Of a stretch of 6,979 bases of DNA, positions 1 through 5,554 are shown one piece after another. Both the position numbers and the translations under genes were made by a program. The notes under the pieces were generated by a model. It ran no database searches. It was not told where the DNA came from and worked only from the letters and a program-made list of their open reading frames with translations. Numbering within the stretch: the stretch's first letter is position 1; the number at the start of each line of letters is the position of its first letter. Source of the stretch: Treponema sp. (lineage in GTDB: Bacteria > Spirochaetota > Spirochaetia > Treponematales > Breznakiellaceae); assembly GCA_009780595.1 (NCBI GenBank), contig WQZT01000087.1, forward strand, positions 1-6,979, given 5' to 3'.

Positions 1-59
1 GGTTCCAGCATATACTCGCCGTCTTTTTCATCGAACAATGGTTTTTTTGTTTCTGCCAT
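1..59 (-). CDS. N-terminal fragment of an unidentified protein
   Basis: Only the first 19 codons lie in the window (MAETKKPLFDEKDGEYMLE), so the gene runs off the left edge. The start is well supported: ATG at 59-57 is preceded by a full AGGAGG Shine-Dalgarno (65-70 on the minus strand) at 5-base spacing, and a promoter-like pair lies further upstream (90-118). The visible peptide is hydrophilic and charged, with no signal peptide or membrane segment, so a cytosolic protein is likely. I do not recognise the family. It is divergent to the transporter/hydrolase operon and shares its control region, so a related metabolic enzyme is plausible, but this is inference. Confidence 0.75.
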   Translation of the reverse strand, partial: MAETKKPLFDEKDGEYMLE

Positions 60-89
60 AATATCCTCCTATGCAACAAACTGTATGAA

Positions 90-118
90 AGGGTATCACC
101 CGCAATTAGATATGTCAA
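90..118 (-). promoter_or_regulatory. Putative promoter of the divergent leftward gene
   Basis: On the minus strand TTGACA (113-118) is followed after 17 bases by TACCCT (90-95), which is preceded by TG one base upstream, giving an extended -10 form (TGATACCCT). The -35 is perfect and the -10 is weak (3 of 6). The -10 lies within a small hyphenated palindrome, GGGT-ATC-ACCC (91-101), which could be an operator. Confidence 0.45.
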
Positions 119-149
119 TCTGAAAATATAACCTGTTTCAACGTGGTAT

Positions 150-170
150 CTGTCAATTTTTCCTTGACAG
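150..170. repeat. Inverted repeat CTGTCAA-N7-TTGACAG in the divergent control region
   Basis: Perfect 7-bp arms at 150-156 and 164-170 flank a T-rich 7-base centre. The right arm contains the -35 hexamer of the operon promoter. The left arm is the same hexamer on the opposite strand. It may be an operator or simply a pair of divergent -35 elements. Confidence 0.5.
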
Positions 171-192
171 TGGTTTCTCTCCATTGTACAAT
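164..192 (+). promoter_or_regulatory. Sigma70-type promoter of the transporter/amidohydrolase operon
   Basis: TTGACA (164-169) and TACAAT (187-192) are separated by exactly 17 bases, with one mismatch to consensus in total. Transcription should begin near 199, leaving a leader of about 42 bases before the first gene of the operon (ATG 241). No other promoter is evident before 3138, so this probably drives all four genes. Confidence 0.8.
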
Positions 193-194
193 GG
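181..194. promoter_or_regulatory. 14-bp perfect palindrome over the -10 box, probable operator
   Basis: CCATTGTACAATGG is its own reverse complement and completely covers the -10 hexamer (187-192) of the operon promoter. A bound dimer would block RNA polymerase, so repression is the likely mode. The ATTGTACAAT core resembles operators of GntR-type (FadR/VanR-like) regulators. That family assignment is inference, and no GntR gene is visible in the window. Confidence 0.55.
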
Positions 195-240
195 CAGGGT
201 CATGTAAATAACACTAATTTTGACACTGAGGAGTTAGCTT

Positions 241-966
241 ATGGATGCAGAACTAATGGCGATTGTAGGATCGCCGGTACTTTGGATTATCGGCGGACTT
301 TTAGTCTTGTGGCTGATGGTACAATCAACGTTGTTTATTCGCTTGTGTTTTAAGGAGGCGGATCGTATTAATTACCCGCGCAAAAAACTCACAACGGCGA
401 TTAAAAACGGCGCGGTGGCGGCTGTCGGGCCGGCGCTTGCAAGCGTAACGGTCGCGGTGGGGATGATGGCGATTCTCGGCGGGCCGATCACGTGGCACCG
501 CCTTTCGGTCATCGGCGCGCCGCAGACTGACCTTATCGCCGCAAACATTGGCGCGGTTGCTCTGGGTTTTGATAAACTGGGCGGTGCGGGCTTCACGCTG
601 GATGGTGTTGCGATTGCCCTGCTCATTATGACTATTAACGGATGCGGCTGGCTTATCATGGTAACGCTATTCACGTCGAAGCTGGACACGCTGCGGATAA
701 AACTCTCTGGCGGCGATATGACGTGGCTTACACTGATGTCGGTTGCCGCTTCTATCGGGCTGTTTGCGAACTTCTCGGCAAGAGAAATGATGAAAGGAGC
801 AGATATGCTGGTCGGAGTTGCTGCGGCGTTCATCGTGCAGTTTACGCTGGACAAGTTTGTCGCGCCGAAATTCGCTTGGGTAAAGGGCTACGCGATAACA
901 TTCGCGCTGATAGCCGGAGTTGTAAGTGCTGCGCTCGTTGGTGCGGCAATGAGAGGGGGAGCATAA
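241..966 (+). CDS. DUF5058 family membrane protein, probable transporter subunit
   Basis: This 241-residue integral membrane protein opens the operon. ATG 241 is preceded by TGAGGAG (227-233) at 7-base spacing. Hydrophobic segments lie at about 10-33, 57-80, 121-144, 160-178, 187-205 and 215-237, suggesting six passes. A basic and polar loop (34-56, including NYPRKK) follows the first segment, and a GGPITWHRLSVIGAPQTD loop lies at 80-97. The latter would suit a substrate-facing or partner-facing segment. I recognise the overall pattern as DUF5058, a family of unknown biochemical function. The stop is one base before the next membrane-protein gene, so the two are co-translated and probably form a complex. 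Linkage to an M20 hydrolase points to import of an amide or peptide-like compound; that role is inferred. There is no ATP-binding protein or solute-binding protein nearby, so it is not an ordinary ABC system. Confidence 0.75.
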   Translation: MDAELMAIVGSPVLWIIGGLLVLWLMVQSTLFIRLCFKEADRINYPRKKLTTAIKNGAVAAVGPALASVTVAVGMMAILGGPITWHRLSVIGAPQTDLIAANIGAVALGFDKLGGAGFTLDGVAIALLIMTINGCGWLIMVTLFTSKLDTLRIKLSGGDMTWLTLMSVAASIGLFANFSAREMMKGADMLVGVAAAFIVQFTLDKFVAPKFAWVKGYAITFALIAGVVSAALVGAAMRGGA

Positions 967-967
967 T

Positions 968-1645
968 ATGGAAGATCAACTGAAAGTTTGGAATAGGTCC
1001 GTAAACGGAATTGGCAGATTTACCATGATCGTTGCCATTATTCTGTGTTTTATGCCGTTTGTGTATCTGTCGGTCGCACATGGTATACAACTTCCGTTGA
1101 ATGCGGTTATTCAAGGAACGATCCTTGTGTGGGCGGCGTTTGCTGTGGCGTATATCGTTGAGCCGGTTTCGTACTTCCCCGCGCTGGGAGCGGCGGGAAC
1201 GTACATGAGTTTCTTTGCCGGAAGCATCGGGCAAATGAGAGTTCCCGCATCACGCGTGGCAAAAGATGTCGCTGGCGTTGAAGATGGTACGCACGAGGCG
1301 GATTTGGTGGCGATTTGCGGTATTGCCGGTTCAATTTACCTCAGCACCGCGATGATAACGCTGACGGCGATTGCCGGAACGGTGATATTGTCCATCCTGC
1401 CGAAAGCTGTTCTTGGCGCGATTACGGCGTATGTACTTCCGGCTATTTTCGGCGCGGTTGTGGCGATGTTTTCTAAGGGGAGGTTCAAAGTTGGCATTCC
1501 CATTCTCTTGTTTGCCCTCCTGCTCAACGTGTTCTTTAAGTTTGGCTTTGTGCCGCAGCTCGTCAAAAATCTTGGTATGTTGATTTGCGTTGTTGTGGGT
1601 GTGTATATCGCGCGTATTATGTACAAAAAGGGCATAGCGAAGTAG
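968..1645 (+). CDS. Polytopic membrane protein, partner of the DUF5058 protein
   Basis: A 225-residue protein with hydrophobic segments at about 17-38, 43-64, 113-142, 148-168, 176-192 and 202-218. Its most distinctive stretch is EPVSYFPALGAAGTYMSFF (65-83), followed by AGSIGQMRVPASRVAKD (84-100). This is a Gly/Ala-rich, Pro-containing segment that looks like a re-entrant or pore-lining region of a carrier. ATG 968 lies one base after the upstream stop, with a G-rich Shine-Dalgarno (AGGGGGAG, 954-961) at 6 bases. I cannot name the family with certainty. The proposed role is the second subunit of a two-protein transporter with the DUF5058 gene; this rests on the similar sizes, tight coupling and shared operon, not on known biochemistry. 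The C-terminus (RIMYKKGIAK) is basic and probably cytosolic. Confidence 0.72.
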   Translation: MEDQLKVWNRSVNGIGRFTMIVAIILCFMPFVYLSVAHGIQLPLNAVIQGTILVWAAFAVAYIVEPVSYFPALGAAGTYMSFFAGSIGQMRVPASRVAKDVAGVEDGTHEADLVAICGIAGSIYLSTAMITLTAIAGTVILSILPKAVLGAITAYVLPAIFGAVVAMFSKGRFKVGIPILLFALLLNVFFKFGFVPQLVKNLGMLICVVVGVYIARIMYKKGIAK

Positions 1646-1939
1646 ATGGAATTCATCACGCTATACTTCGCGGTTCTTTTAGCGTTGATTGTCGTTATTG
1701 GGGTGATTCCCAGCTTGCGTCGGCGCAAGCAAAGGCAGCGGATGGTTGCCGGAATCACCCTCGGCGATACTGTTGTAACCACGGGCGGCATTGTCGCCGA
1801 CGTGGTTGCGTTGGAAGAAAGCACGTTGGTGCTTCAGCTTAATGAAAACAGCACATCCCTTGTCCGTATAATGAAAAACGCGGTGCAGGGGGTTGCAAAA
1901 AAGGAAAGTAAAGAAGCTCAAAAGCTTACGGAAACGTAA
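1646..1939 (+). CDS. Small YajC-domain single-pass membrane protein
   Basis: 97 residues. One N-terminal transmembrane helix (about 4-21) is followed by a strongly basic stretch, RRRKQRQR (25-32), then the YajC core with GDTVVTTGGIVADVV (40-54) and a beta-rich segment ending near 82. This order (helix, basic cluster, GD-VVT-GGI) is the hallmark of the YajC family, which normally assists the SecDF-YajC part of the protein export machinery. Here there is no secD, secF or tgt nearby. The gene abuts the upstream stop codon (TAG then ATG) with only a weak Shine-Dalgarno, so translation is probably coupled to the transporter subunit. That argues for a dedicated paralogue acting as a small accessory subunit of this transporter. 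The lone housekeeping yajC of the genome is the alternative, but less likely in this operon. Confidence 0.82.
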   Translation: MEFITLYFAVLLALIVVIGVIPSLRRRKQRQRMVAGITLGDTVVTTGGIVADVVALEESTLVLQLNENSTSLVRIMKNAVQGVAKKESKEAQKLTET

Positions 1940-1941
1940 TG

Positions 1942-1947
1942 AAGGAG
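1942..1947 (+). promoter_or_regulatory. Ribosome binding site that fixes the amidohydrolase start at 1954
   Basis: AAGGAG is followed by 6 bases and ATG 1954. An in-frame ATG at 1939, overlapping the upstream stop as TAATG, would put this Shine-Dalgarno inside the coding sequence and has no good site of its own. The later start also removes the untypical residues MKEFY. Confidence 0.75.
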
Positions 1948-1953
1948 TTTTAT

Positions 1954-3138
1954 ATGGATATAAAAAAGTTGGCTGAAGGTATGCAGGCGCAGGTTGTCAA
2001 ATGGAGAAGGGATCTTCACCAAATACCGGAGCTTGGCAACGAATTGCCGCAGACATCGAAGTACGTTCAGGAGCGCCTGAAAGAAATGGGCATTCCGTTT
2101 GTAACGATGGTCAACGGCTCGGGAATAGTGGCGACAATTACGGGCGGCGCGGCGGGAAAGACGATTGCGTTGCGTACGGATATGGATGCACTTCCTCTGA
2201 CGGAAGAAGCGCCGGTGGATTTTAAATCCACCAACGGCAGGATGCACGCGTGCGGGCATGATTCCCACACGGCGATGATGCTGGGTGCGGCGAAGCTTCT
2301 CAACGATCACAAAGCTGGGATGAAAGGCACGGTGAAGATTATTTTCCAGCCCGGCGAGGAATCCCCCGGCGGCGCAAAGCCGATGATCGAAGAAGGCTGC
2401 CTGAACGGCGTTGACGCTATTTTCGGTCAGCACATTGGCTGCCTGTTCGGTAACTTCAAAGAATCCGGCAAGGTTATTATTTCGCATGGCAACGCAATGG
2501 CGTGCCGGGATGTGTTCACGATCAAGGTTATCGGGCGCGGCGGGCACGGTGCATCGCCGGAAGCTTGTATCGATCCGATTGCGATTGCCGCTCAGGTTAT
2601 CAACGGCGTGTATATGATCAAGGCGCGGCAGATTGCGGCGCTGTCCCCTGCGGTGATTTCGATTTGTATGGTGCATGGCGGAACGGCGAACAACATTGTT
2701 CCGCAGTCAGTTGAACTGCAAGGTTCTACACGCGCCGTCGATCAGTCAACCCGCGATCTTATCGCGTCAAAAATCGAGCAGGTTGTCAAAAACACCTGCG
2801 CGAGCTACGGTGCAACGTACGAGTTTTCCTTTGACAAGGATTACGACATTACGGTGAACAATGCGGAAATGGCAGATTTGGTGATAAAGTCGATGCAGGA
2901 TTTGGGGATGGGCGATGATGTTGTCCCGCAGCCAAATCCGCTCATGGGCTCTGAAGATATGTCGTTCTACCTCAACAAAGTTCCCGGCGCGTATTTTTTC
3001 CTTACTTCGGTGGTACAGCAAGACGGGAACATTTACGGGCATCACAACACGAAGTTTATGCTGGATGAAAGCGTGTTTTCAAAAGGCGTTGCGCTGTTTG
3101 TGCAGATCACCGCGAACTTCTTGGGCATAAAAGCGTAA
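1954..3138 (+). CDS. M20D-type metallo-amidohydrolase (HipO/IAA-amino acid hydrolase-like)
   Basis: 394 residues, the usual length for cytosolic M20D amidohydrolases, which cleave N-acyl amino acids or related amides with a two-metal centre. Family signatures appear in order: RRDLHQIPE (18-26), RTDMDALPL (74-82), HACGHDSHTAMMLGAA (98-113), FQPGEESPGG (131-140), GQHIG (158-162), GGHGASPE (196-203), GSEDMSFYL (332-340) and GHHNTKF (362-368). Predicted metal ligands are Cys100, His102, Glu136, His160 and a histidine of the 363/364 pair; Glu135 is the likely general base. The lid/dimerisation domain spans about 183-297 and contains HGGTANNIVP (241-250). All key residues are present, so it should be active. 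No signal peptide is seen. As the last gene of the operon it probably acts on the compound brought in by the upstream membrane proteins. The exact substrate (acyl-amino acid, hippurate-like or dipeptide-like) cannot be told from sequence. The longer start at 1939 is possible but less likely. Confidence 0.92.
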   Translation: MDIKKLAEGMQAQVVKWRRDLHQIPELGNELPQTSKYVQERLKEMGIPFVTMVNGSGIVATITGGAAGKTIALRTDMDALPLTEEAPVDFKSTNGRMHACGHDSHTAMMLGAAKLLNDHKAGMKGTVKIIFQPGEESPGGAKPMIEEGCLNGVDAIFGQHIGCLFGNFKESGKVIISHGNAMACRDVFTIKVIGRGGHGASPEACIDPIAIAAQVINGVYMIKARQIAALSPAVISICMVHGGTANNIVPQSVELQGSTRAVDQSTRDLIASKIEQVVKNTCASYGATYEFSFDKDYDITVNNAEMADLVIKSMQDLGMGDDVVPQPNPLMGSEDMSFYLNKVPGAYFFLTSVVQQDGNIYGHHNTKFMLDESVFSKGVALFVQITANFLGIKA

Positions 3139-3210
3139 AGCGCGGATTGTTAGGCAAGCGCGGCTTGTGCTGAGCCGCATTACGCGCACTGAATAGAATA
3201 GCAAGAATAG
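3139..3210. other. Short intergenic spacer with a weak hairpin and a tandem 9-mer
   Basis: Between the amidohydrolase stop and the terminator there is a small hairpin, GCGGCT-N7-AGCCGC (3160-3178), without a T tract. A 9-base tandem duplication of AGAATAGCA follows (3195-3203 and 3204-3212). No coding sequence is seen. Confidence 0.5.
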
Positions 3211-3248
3211 CAACGGGCTGAGAAGTTTTGCGGCTTCTCAGCCCGTTG
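3211..3248. terminator. Strong bidirectional terminator between convergent genes
   Basis: A perfect 15-bp stem (3211-3225 paired with 3234-3248) closes an 8-base loop. The stem includes the GC-rich CGGGCTGAG/CTCAGCCCG. It is followed by TTTCATCATC on the plus strand and a T-rich CTATTCTTGCTATTC on the minus strand. It sits 17 bases beyond the CoA-transferase stop and about 70 beyond the amidohydrolase stop, so it can end transcription from both sides. Confidence 0.88.
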
Positions 3249-3265
3249 TTTCATCATCAAGTGGC

Positions 3266-4453
3266 TTAGATTACGCCCGCCTCTTTGAGCGCTTGAACAT
3301 CTTCCCGGCTCAATCCCAGTTCTTGCTCGTACACTTCAAAGTTATGTTCCCCCAAATCCGGCGCAAACGATTGTATCGCCGCCGGAGTTTCGGAAAACTT
3401 GATCGGAACGCCGGGGACAATAAACTTCCCAAACTTCGCATGTTCCAGCTCCATCAGCATCTCCCGCGATTTCACCTGCGGATCGGCGGCAACTTGTTCG
3501 ATGTTCATAATTGGGCCGGCGGGAACTTTCACAGCGTCGAGCGCCGCCATCCACTCCGCCGTAGTGCGCTTGGATGTCGCCGCACCGATGATCTTGGAAA
3601 GTTCGCCGAAGTTTTCCACGCGCGCCTTGTTGTTTGCAAAACGCGGGTCGGCGATGTAGTCCTGCAAGCCGACAGTTTCACAAAACCTGCGCCACAGGTC
3701 GTCATTTCCGGCGCACACATTGATAAGCCCGTCGGCGGTGGGGAACGAGGCAAACGGCGCAATAGAGCGATGCACGTTGCCGATGGGTTTCGGCGCTTTT
3801 CCCGTGCAGTCGAAGGTCGCCACCGCGTTTTCCAGCGTGGCAATCATACAGTCGAGCATCGCCACGTCAACCATCTGCCCCTGCCCGGTTTTCCGGCGGT
3901 GTTCAAGCGCGGCGAGAATACCAATCGCGGTAAAAACCCCGGCGAAAACATCGGCAATGGAACTGCCCGCCTTCACCGGCTGCTGCGCGTCAAAGCCCGT
4001 GATGCTCATAAAGCCGCTCATCCCCTGAAGGATCAGGTCGTACGCCGCCTTTGAACTGTAGGGTCCAGTCTGCCCAAACCCCGACGATGCCGCGTAAATC
4101 AGACGCGGGTTGATCGCCTTCAGCGTTTCATAATCGAGCCCCAGCTTTTTCATTGTGCCGGGCTTGTAGTTTTCCACTAGCACGTCAGCTTTCGCAACCA
4201 GCTTTTTGAGCATTTCCCGCCCGCGCTCTTCTTTCAAGTTCAGCGTAACGCTGCGCTTGCTGCGGTTCAGGCTTGCATAATACGCACTCAGACCGTTTTT
4301 GAACGGCCCAAAAGCCCGCGAGTCATCCCCGTCTTTGGGGTTTTCGACTTTAATCACATCAGCGCCCATATCTGCCAGCAACATCGTTGAAAACGGGCCA
4401 GCCAAAACTCTGGTCAGGTCAATCACTTTTAAGCCGTCAAGTGGCTTTGCCAT
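3266..4453 (-). CDS. Class III CoA-transferase (CaiB/BaiF family)
   Basis: 395 residues, the standard size of family III CoA-transferases, which move CoA between carboxylic acids through an aspartyl-CoA thioester intermediate. The N-terminus PLDGLKVIDLTRVLAGPF (4-21) followed by LADMGADVIKVENP (26-39) is diagnostic. Further family segments are SLNRSKRSVTLNL (61-73), VLVENYKPGTMKKLGLDYE (91-109) and GFGQTGPY (125-132). The catalytic aspartate is probably Asp168 in KAGSSIADVFAG (161-172), matching Asp169 of formyl-CoA transferase. ATG 4453 has GGAGG (minus strand) 9 bases upstream. The CoA donor and acceptor cannot be inferred: there is no partner ligase, dehydratase or dehydrogenase in the window. 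The gene is monocistronic as far as seen, with its own promoter and a shared terminator. It points towards the amidohydrolase operon, so a link between freed acyl groups and CoA transfer is possible but speculative. Confidence 0.93.
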   Translation of the reverse strand: MAKPLDGLKVIDLTRVLAGPFSTMLLADMGADVIKVENPKDGDDSRAFGPFKNGLSAYYASLNRSKRSVTLNLKEERGREMLKKLVAKADVLVENYKPGTMKKLGLDYETLKAINPRLIYAASSGFGQTGPYSSKAAYDLILQGMSGFMSITGFDAQQPVKAGSSIADVFAGVFTAIGILAALEHRRKTGQGQMVDVAMLDCMIATLENAVATFDCTGKAPKPIGNVHRSIAPFASFPTADGLINVCAGNDDLWRRFCETVGLQDYIADPRFANNKARVENFGELSKIIGAATSKRTTAEWMAALDAVKVPAGPIMNIEQVAADPQVKSREMLMELEHAKFGKFIVPGVPIKFSETPAAIQSFAPDLGEHNFEVYEQELGLSREDVQALKEAGVI

Positions 4454-4512
4454 ACTAAAAATCCTCCACGTTAAAAATTACCGAAAATCCGGTGAAAACA
4501 CTATGCAATCCC

Positions 4513-4541
4513 ACTATAAATGCGAGGTGTTTTTTTGTCAA
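4513..4541 (-). promoter_or_regulatory. Near-consensus promoter of the CoA-transferase gene
   Basis: On the minus strand a perfect TTGACA (4536-4541) is followed by a 17-base spacer and TATAGT (4513-4518). Transcription should start near 4506, giving a leader of about 50 bases. It begins only about 30 bases after the end of the upstream regulator gene. I see no clear terminator between them, so some read-through from the regulator is possible. Confidence 0.82.
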
Positions 4542-4571
4542 GAAACGGAAAACAGGTTGCAAGTCTTTGCT

Positions 4572-5351
4572 TTATAGCGGAGGTGTTTCTTCGTCATCTT
4601 CCAATATAATAGTATAATTCATGTATTTCGATATAAAACTGACACGGTCGCTTACCTGCAGCATATCAAACAACCTTCTTACATACCGCTTAAATGTTGG
4701 AATAGATTTCCCCTCTTCCAACGCGATCGCTTCATACTTTTTCCCTTCGAGAATCTTTCGGAGTATTTCGGCATCTTTTTCCGTAAACCTGCTGGCTTTG
4801 AGTCTAAGCACCGGTTCCCGCCTGCTTTTGCGGATGAGATGAATTTCCGGTCGAAGGATAACTGTAACGAAGAATAGCAACAGAAAGATAAGTGAAAAGT
4901 GAAGGATGCGCGAACCGAATACCCCCGTTGCAAGGCGGTACTGGGAGGCAATTGCCCCCATCAATAGCAGCATTCCAGAGGAAAGTTTTAGAACTTCGTG
5001 CGACTTGAAAAATCCCATCCGAAACAAAAATACATAGCCAAAAAAGTGCAGCAAGAGCGGTGTCGTCAGTTCCCCGTCGGCAATGCGAACCAAACCCCAC
5101 AAAAGGCAAAAGGCAGCGTGTATCCAAAAGCGGTACGGAAAAGCTATCGTGGCAATAGCCATAACCCCAATAATTACGGCAAGTATGACGTAATGCTCGG
5201 GTGCAATAATCTGGTTAGGAAAGTCATATCTATCATAAACAACTCTCTGGGCAACGAAACCTGAAAACAATATTATCATGAGCAAAGCAGGAGAAACGCG
5301 CCACAGAAAACCGCGTGCCTTTGCAAACTCTTTCTTATCGCTTATCTTCAT
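4572..5351 (-). CDS. Six-TM membrane-embedded regulator with C-terminal LuxR-type HTH
   Basis: 259 residues. Hydrophobic segments at about 19-36, 53-71, 75-91, 97-113, 122-138 and 149-167 form an N-terminal membrane domain. A basic junction follows (HLIRKSRREP, 171-180), then a GerE/LuxR-like DNA-binding domain at about 186-244. FTEKDAEILRKILEGKKYEAI (189-209) matches the usual LT-RE-EVL-L-EG-S-KEI pattern. SIPTFKRYVRRLFDMLQV (216-233) corresponds to the recognition helix region, and SDRVSFISKY (234-243) to the last helix. There is no receiver, kinase or periplasmic sensing domain, so the membrane part itself is the probable sensor and the protein would bind DNA while anchored. Its divergent neighbour is a surface lipoprotein, with a palindrome array in between that is the natural target. 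ATG 5351 has no Shine-Dalgarno and sits only about 2 bases from the predicted transcription start, suggesting leaderless translation; the next Met is residue 25. The exact sensory input is unknown. Confidence 0.82.
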   Translation of the reverse strand: MKISDKKEFAKARGFLWRVSPALLMIILFSGFVAQRVVYDRYDFPNQIIAPEHYVILAVIIGVMAIATIAFPYRFWIHAAFCLLWGLVRIADGELTTPLLLHFFGYVFLFRMGFFKSHEVLKLSSGMLLLMGAIASQYRLATGVFGSRILHFSLIFLLLFFVTVILRPEIHLIRKSRREPVLRLKASRFTEKDAEILRKILEGKKYEAIALEEGKSIPTFKRYVRRLFDMLQVSDRVSFISKYMNYTIILEDDEETPPL

Positions 5352-5359
5352 AAATACGA

Positions 5360-5388
5360 ATGATACTATAAAAGCACTTTCTTTTCAA
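5360..5388 (-). promoter_or_regulatory. Putative promoter of the membrane regulator gene
   Basis: On the minus strand TTGAAA (5383-5388), a 17-base spacer and TATCAT (5360-5365) form a plausible sigma70 promoter. The predicted start near 5353 leaves almost no leader before ATG 5351. A TGATAC half-site, as in the nearby palindrome array, overlaps this -10 on the opposite strand (5361-5366) and might allow autoregulation, although it could be chance. Confidence 0.55.
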
Positions 5389-5414
5389 GCACTAAACTTG
5401 TAAAACAAGATGTT

Positions 5415-5496
5415 TGATACCGGAGTATCATCTGAAGTGATACCAGAGTATCATTCGAGTGATACCAACATCTCAGAAAATGATGCCAAGATATCA
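5415..5496. promoter_or_regulatory. Phased array of four TGATAC-N4-GTATCA operator-like palindromes
   Basis: Two copies are perfect in their arms: TGATACCGGAGTATCA (5415-5430) and TGATACCAGAGTATCA (5438-5453). Two are degenerate: TGATACCAACATCTCA (5460-5475) and TGATGCCAAGATATCA (5481-5496). Starts are 23, 22 and 21 bases apart, about two helical turns, so bound dimers would line up on one face of the DNA. The array ends 12 bases before the putative -35 of the lipoprotein gene, which is the usual place for an activator. The divergent LuxR-type membrane protein is the obvious candidate binder (inference). Confidence 0.78.
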
Positions 5497-5507
5497 CGTA
5501 AAAAGTA

Positions 5508-5535
5508 TTGACTCTTTTGATTTTTATGATATTCT
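5508..5535 (+). promoter_or_regulatory. Putative activator-assisted promoter of the lipoprotein gene
   Basis: TTGACT (5508-5513) is followed after 16 bases by TATTCT (5530-5535), giving a start near 5542 and a very short leader. TATGAT (5525-5530) is a better -10 on its own but has no -35 at the right distance; a promoter of that kind would depend on the activator sites upstream. I cannot choose between the two. Confidence 0.45.
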
Positions 5536-5554
5536 TTCATACGGAGGAAATTTT

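Noticed and set aside
92..98. TGATACC copy (minus strand) in the left control region, like the right-hand array
   Set aside because: It is a single half-site; a 7-base word is expected about once by chance in a window of this size, so a shared regulator is not supported.
372..854. Minus-strand open frame opposite the DUF5058 gene
   Set aside because: A Ser/Pro/Ala-rich shadow of the membrane-protein codons with no start signal.
1939..1953. Upstream in-frame ATG for the amidohydrolase, overlapping the previous stop as TAATG
   Set aside because: The AAGGAG at 1942-1947 is ideally placed for ATG 1954, and the extra five residues are not typical of the family.
1918..2676. Long minus-strand open frame (252 codons) opposite the amidohydrolase
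   Set aside because: Its product is rich in Arg and His with no family motif, it lies antisense to a gene with complete M20 signatures, and no ribosome binding site supports it.
3293..4054. Plus-strand open frame (253 codons) opposite the CoA-transferase
   Set aside because: It is antisense to a clear CaiB-family gene, has an Arg/His-rich low-meaning product, and would have to be transcribed straight out of the terminator.
4480..4493. Small hairpin ACCG-N6-CGGT followed by T residues in the CoA-transferase leader
   Set aside because: A 4-bp stem is too weak for a terminator or attenuator, and no competing structure was found.
5397..5409. Palindrome CTTGT-AAA-ACAAG next to the operator array
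   Set aside because: Short, A/T-rich, not repeated, and unlike the TGATAC sites.
5415..5496. Repeat array considered as a CRISPR or integration-site array
   Set aside because: Repeats are 16-bp palindromes with 5-7 base gaps, far too short for CRISPR spacers, and there are no cas genes, integrase or tRNA.
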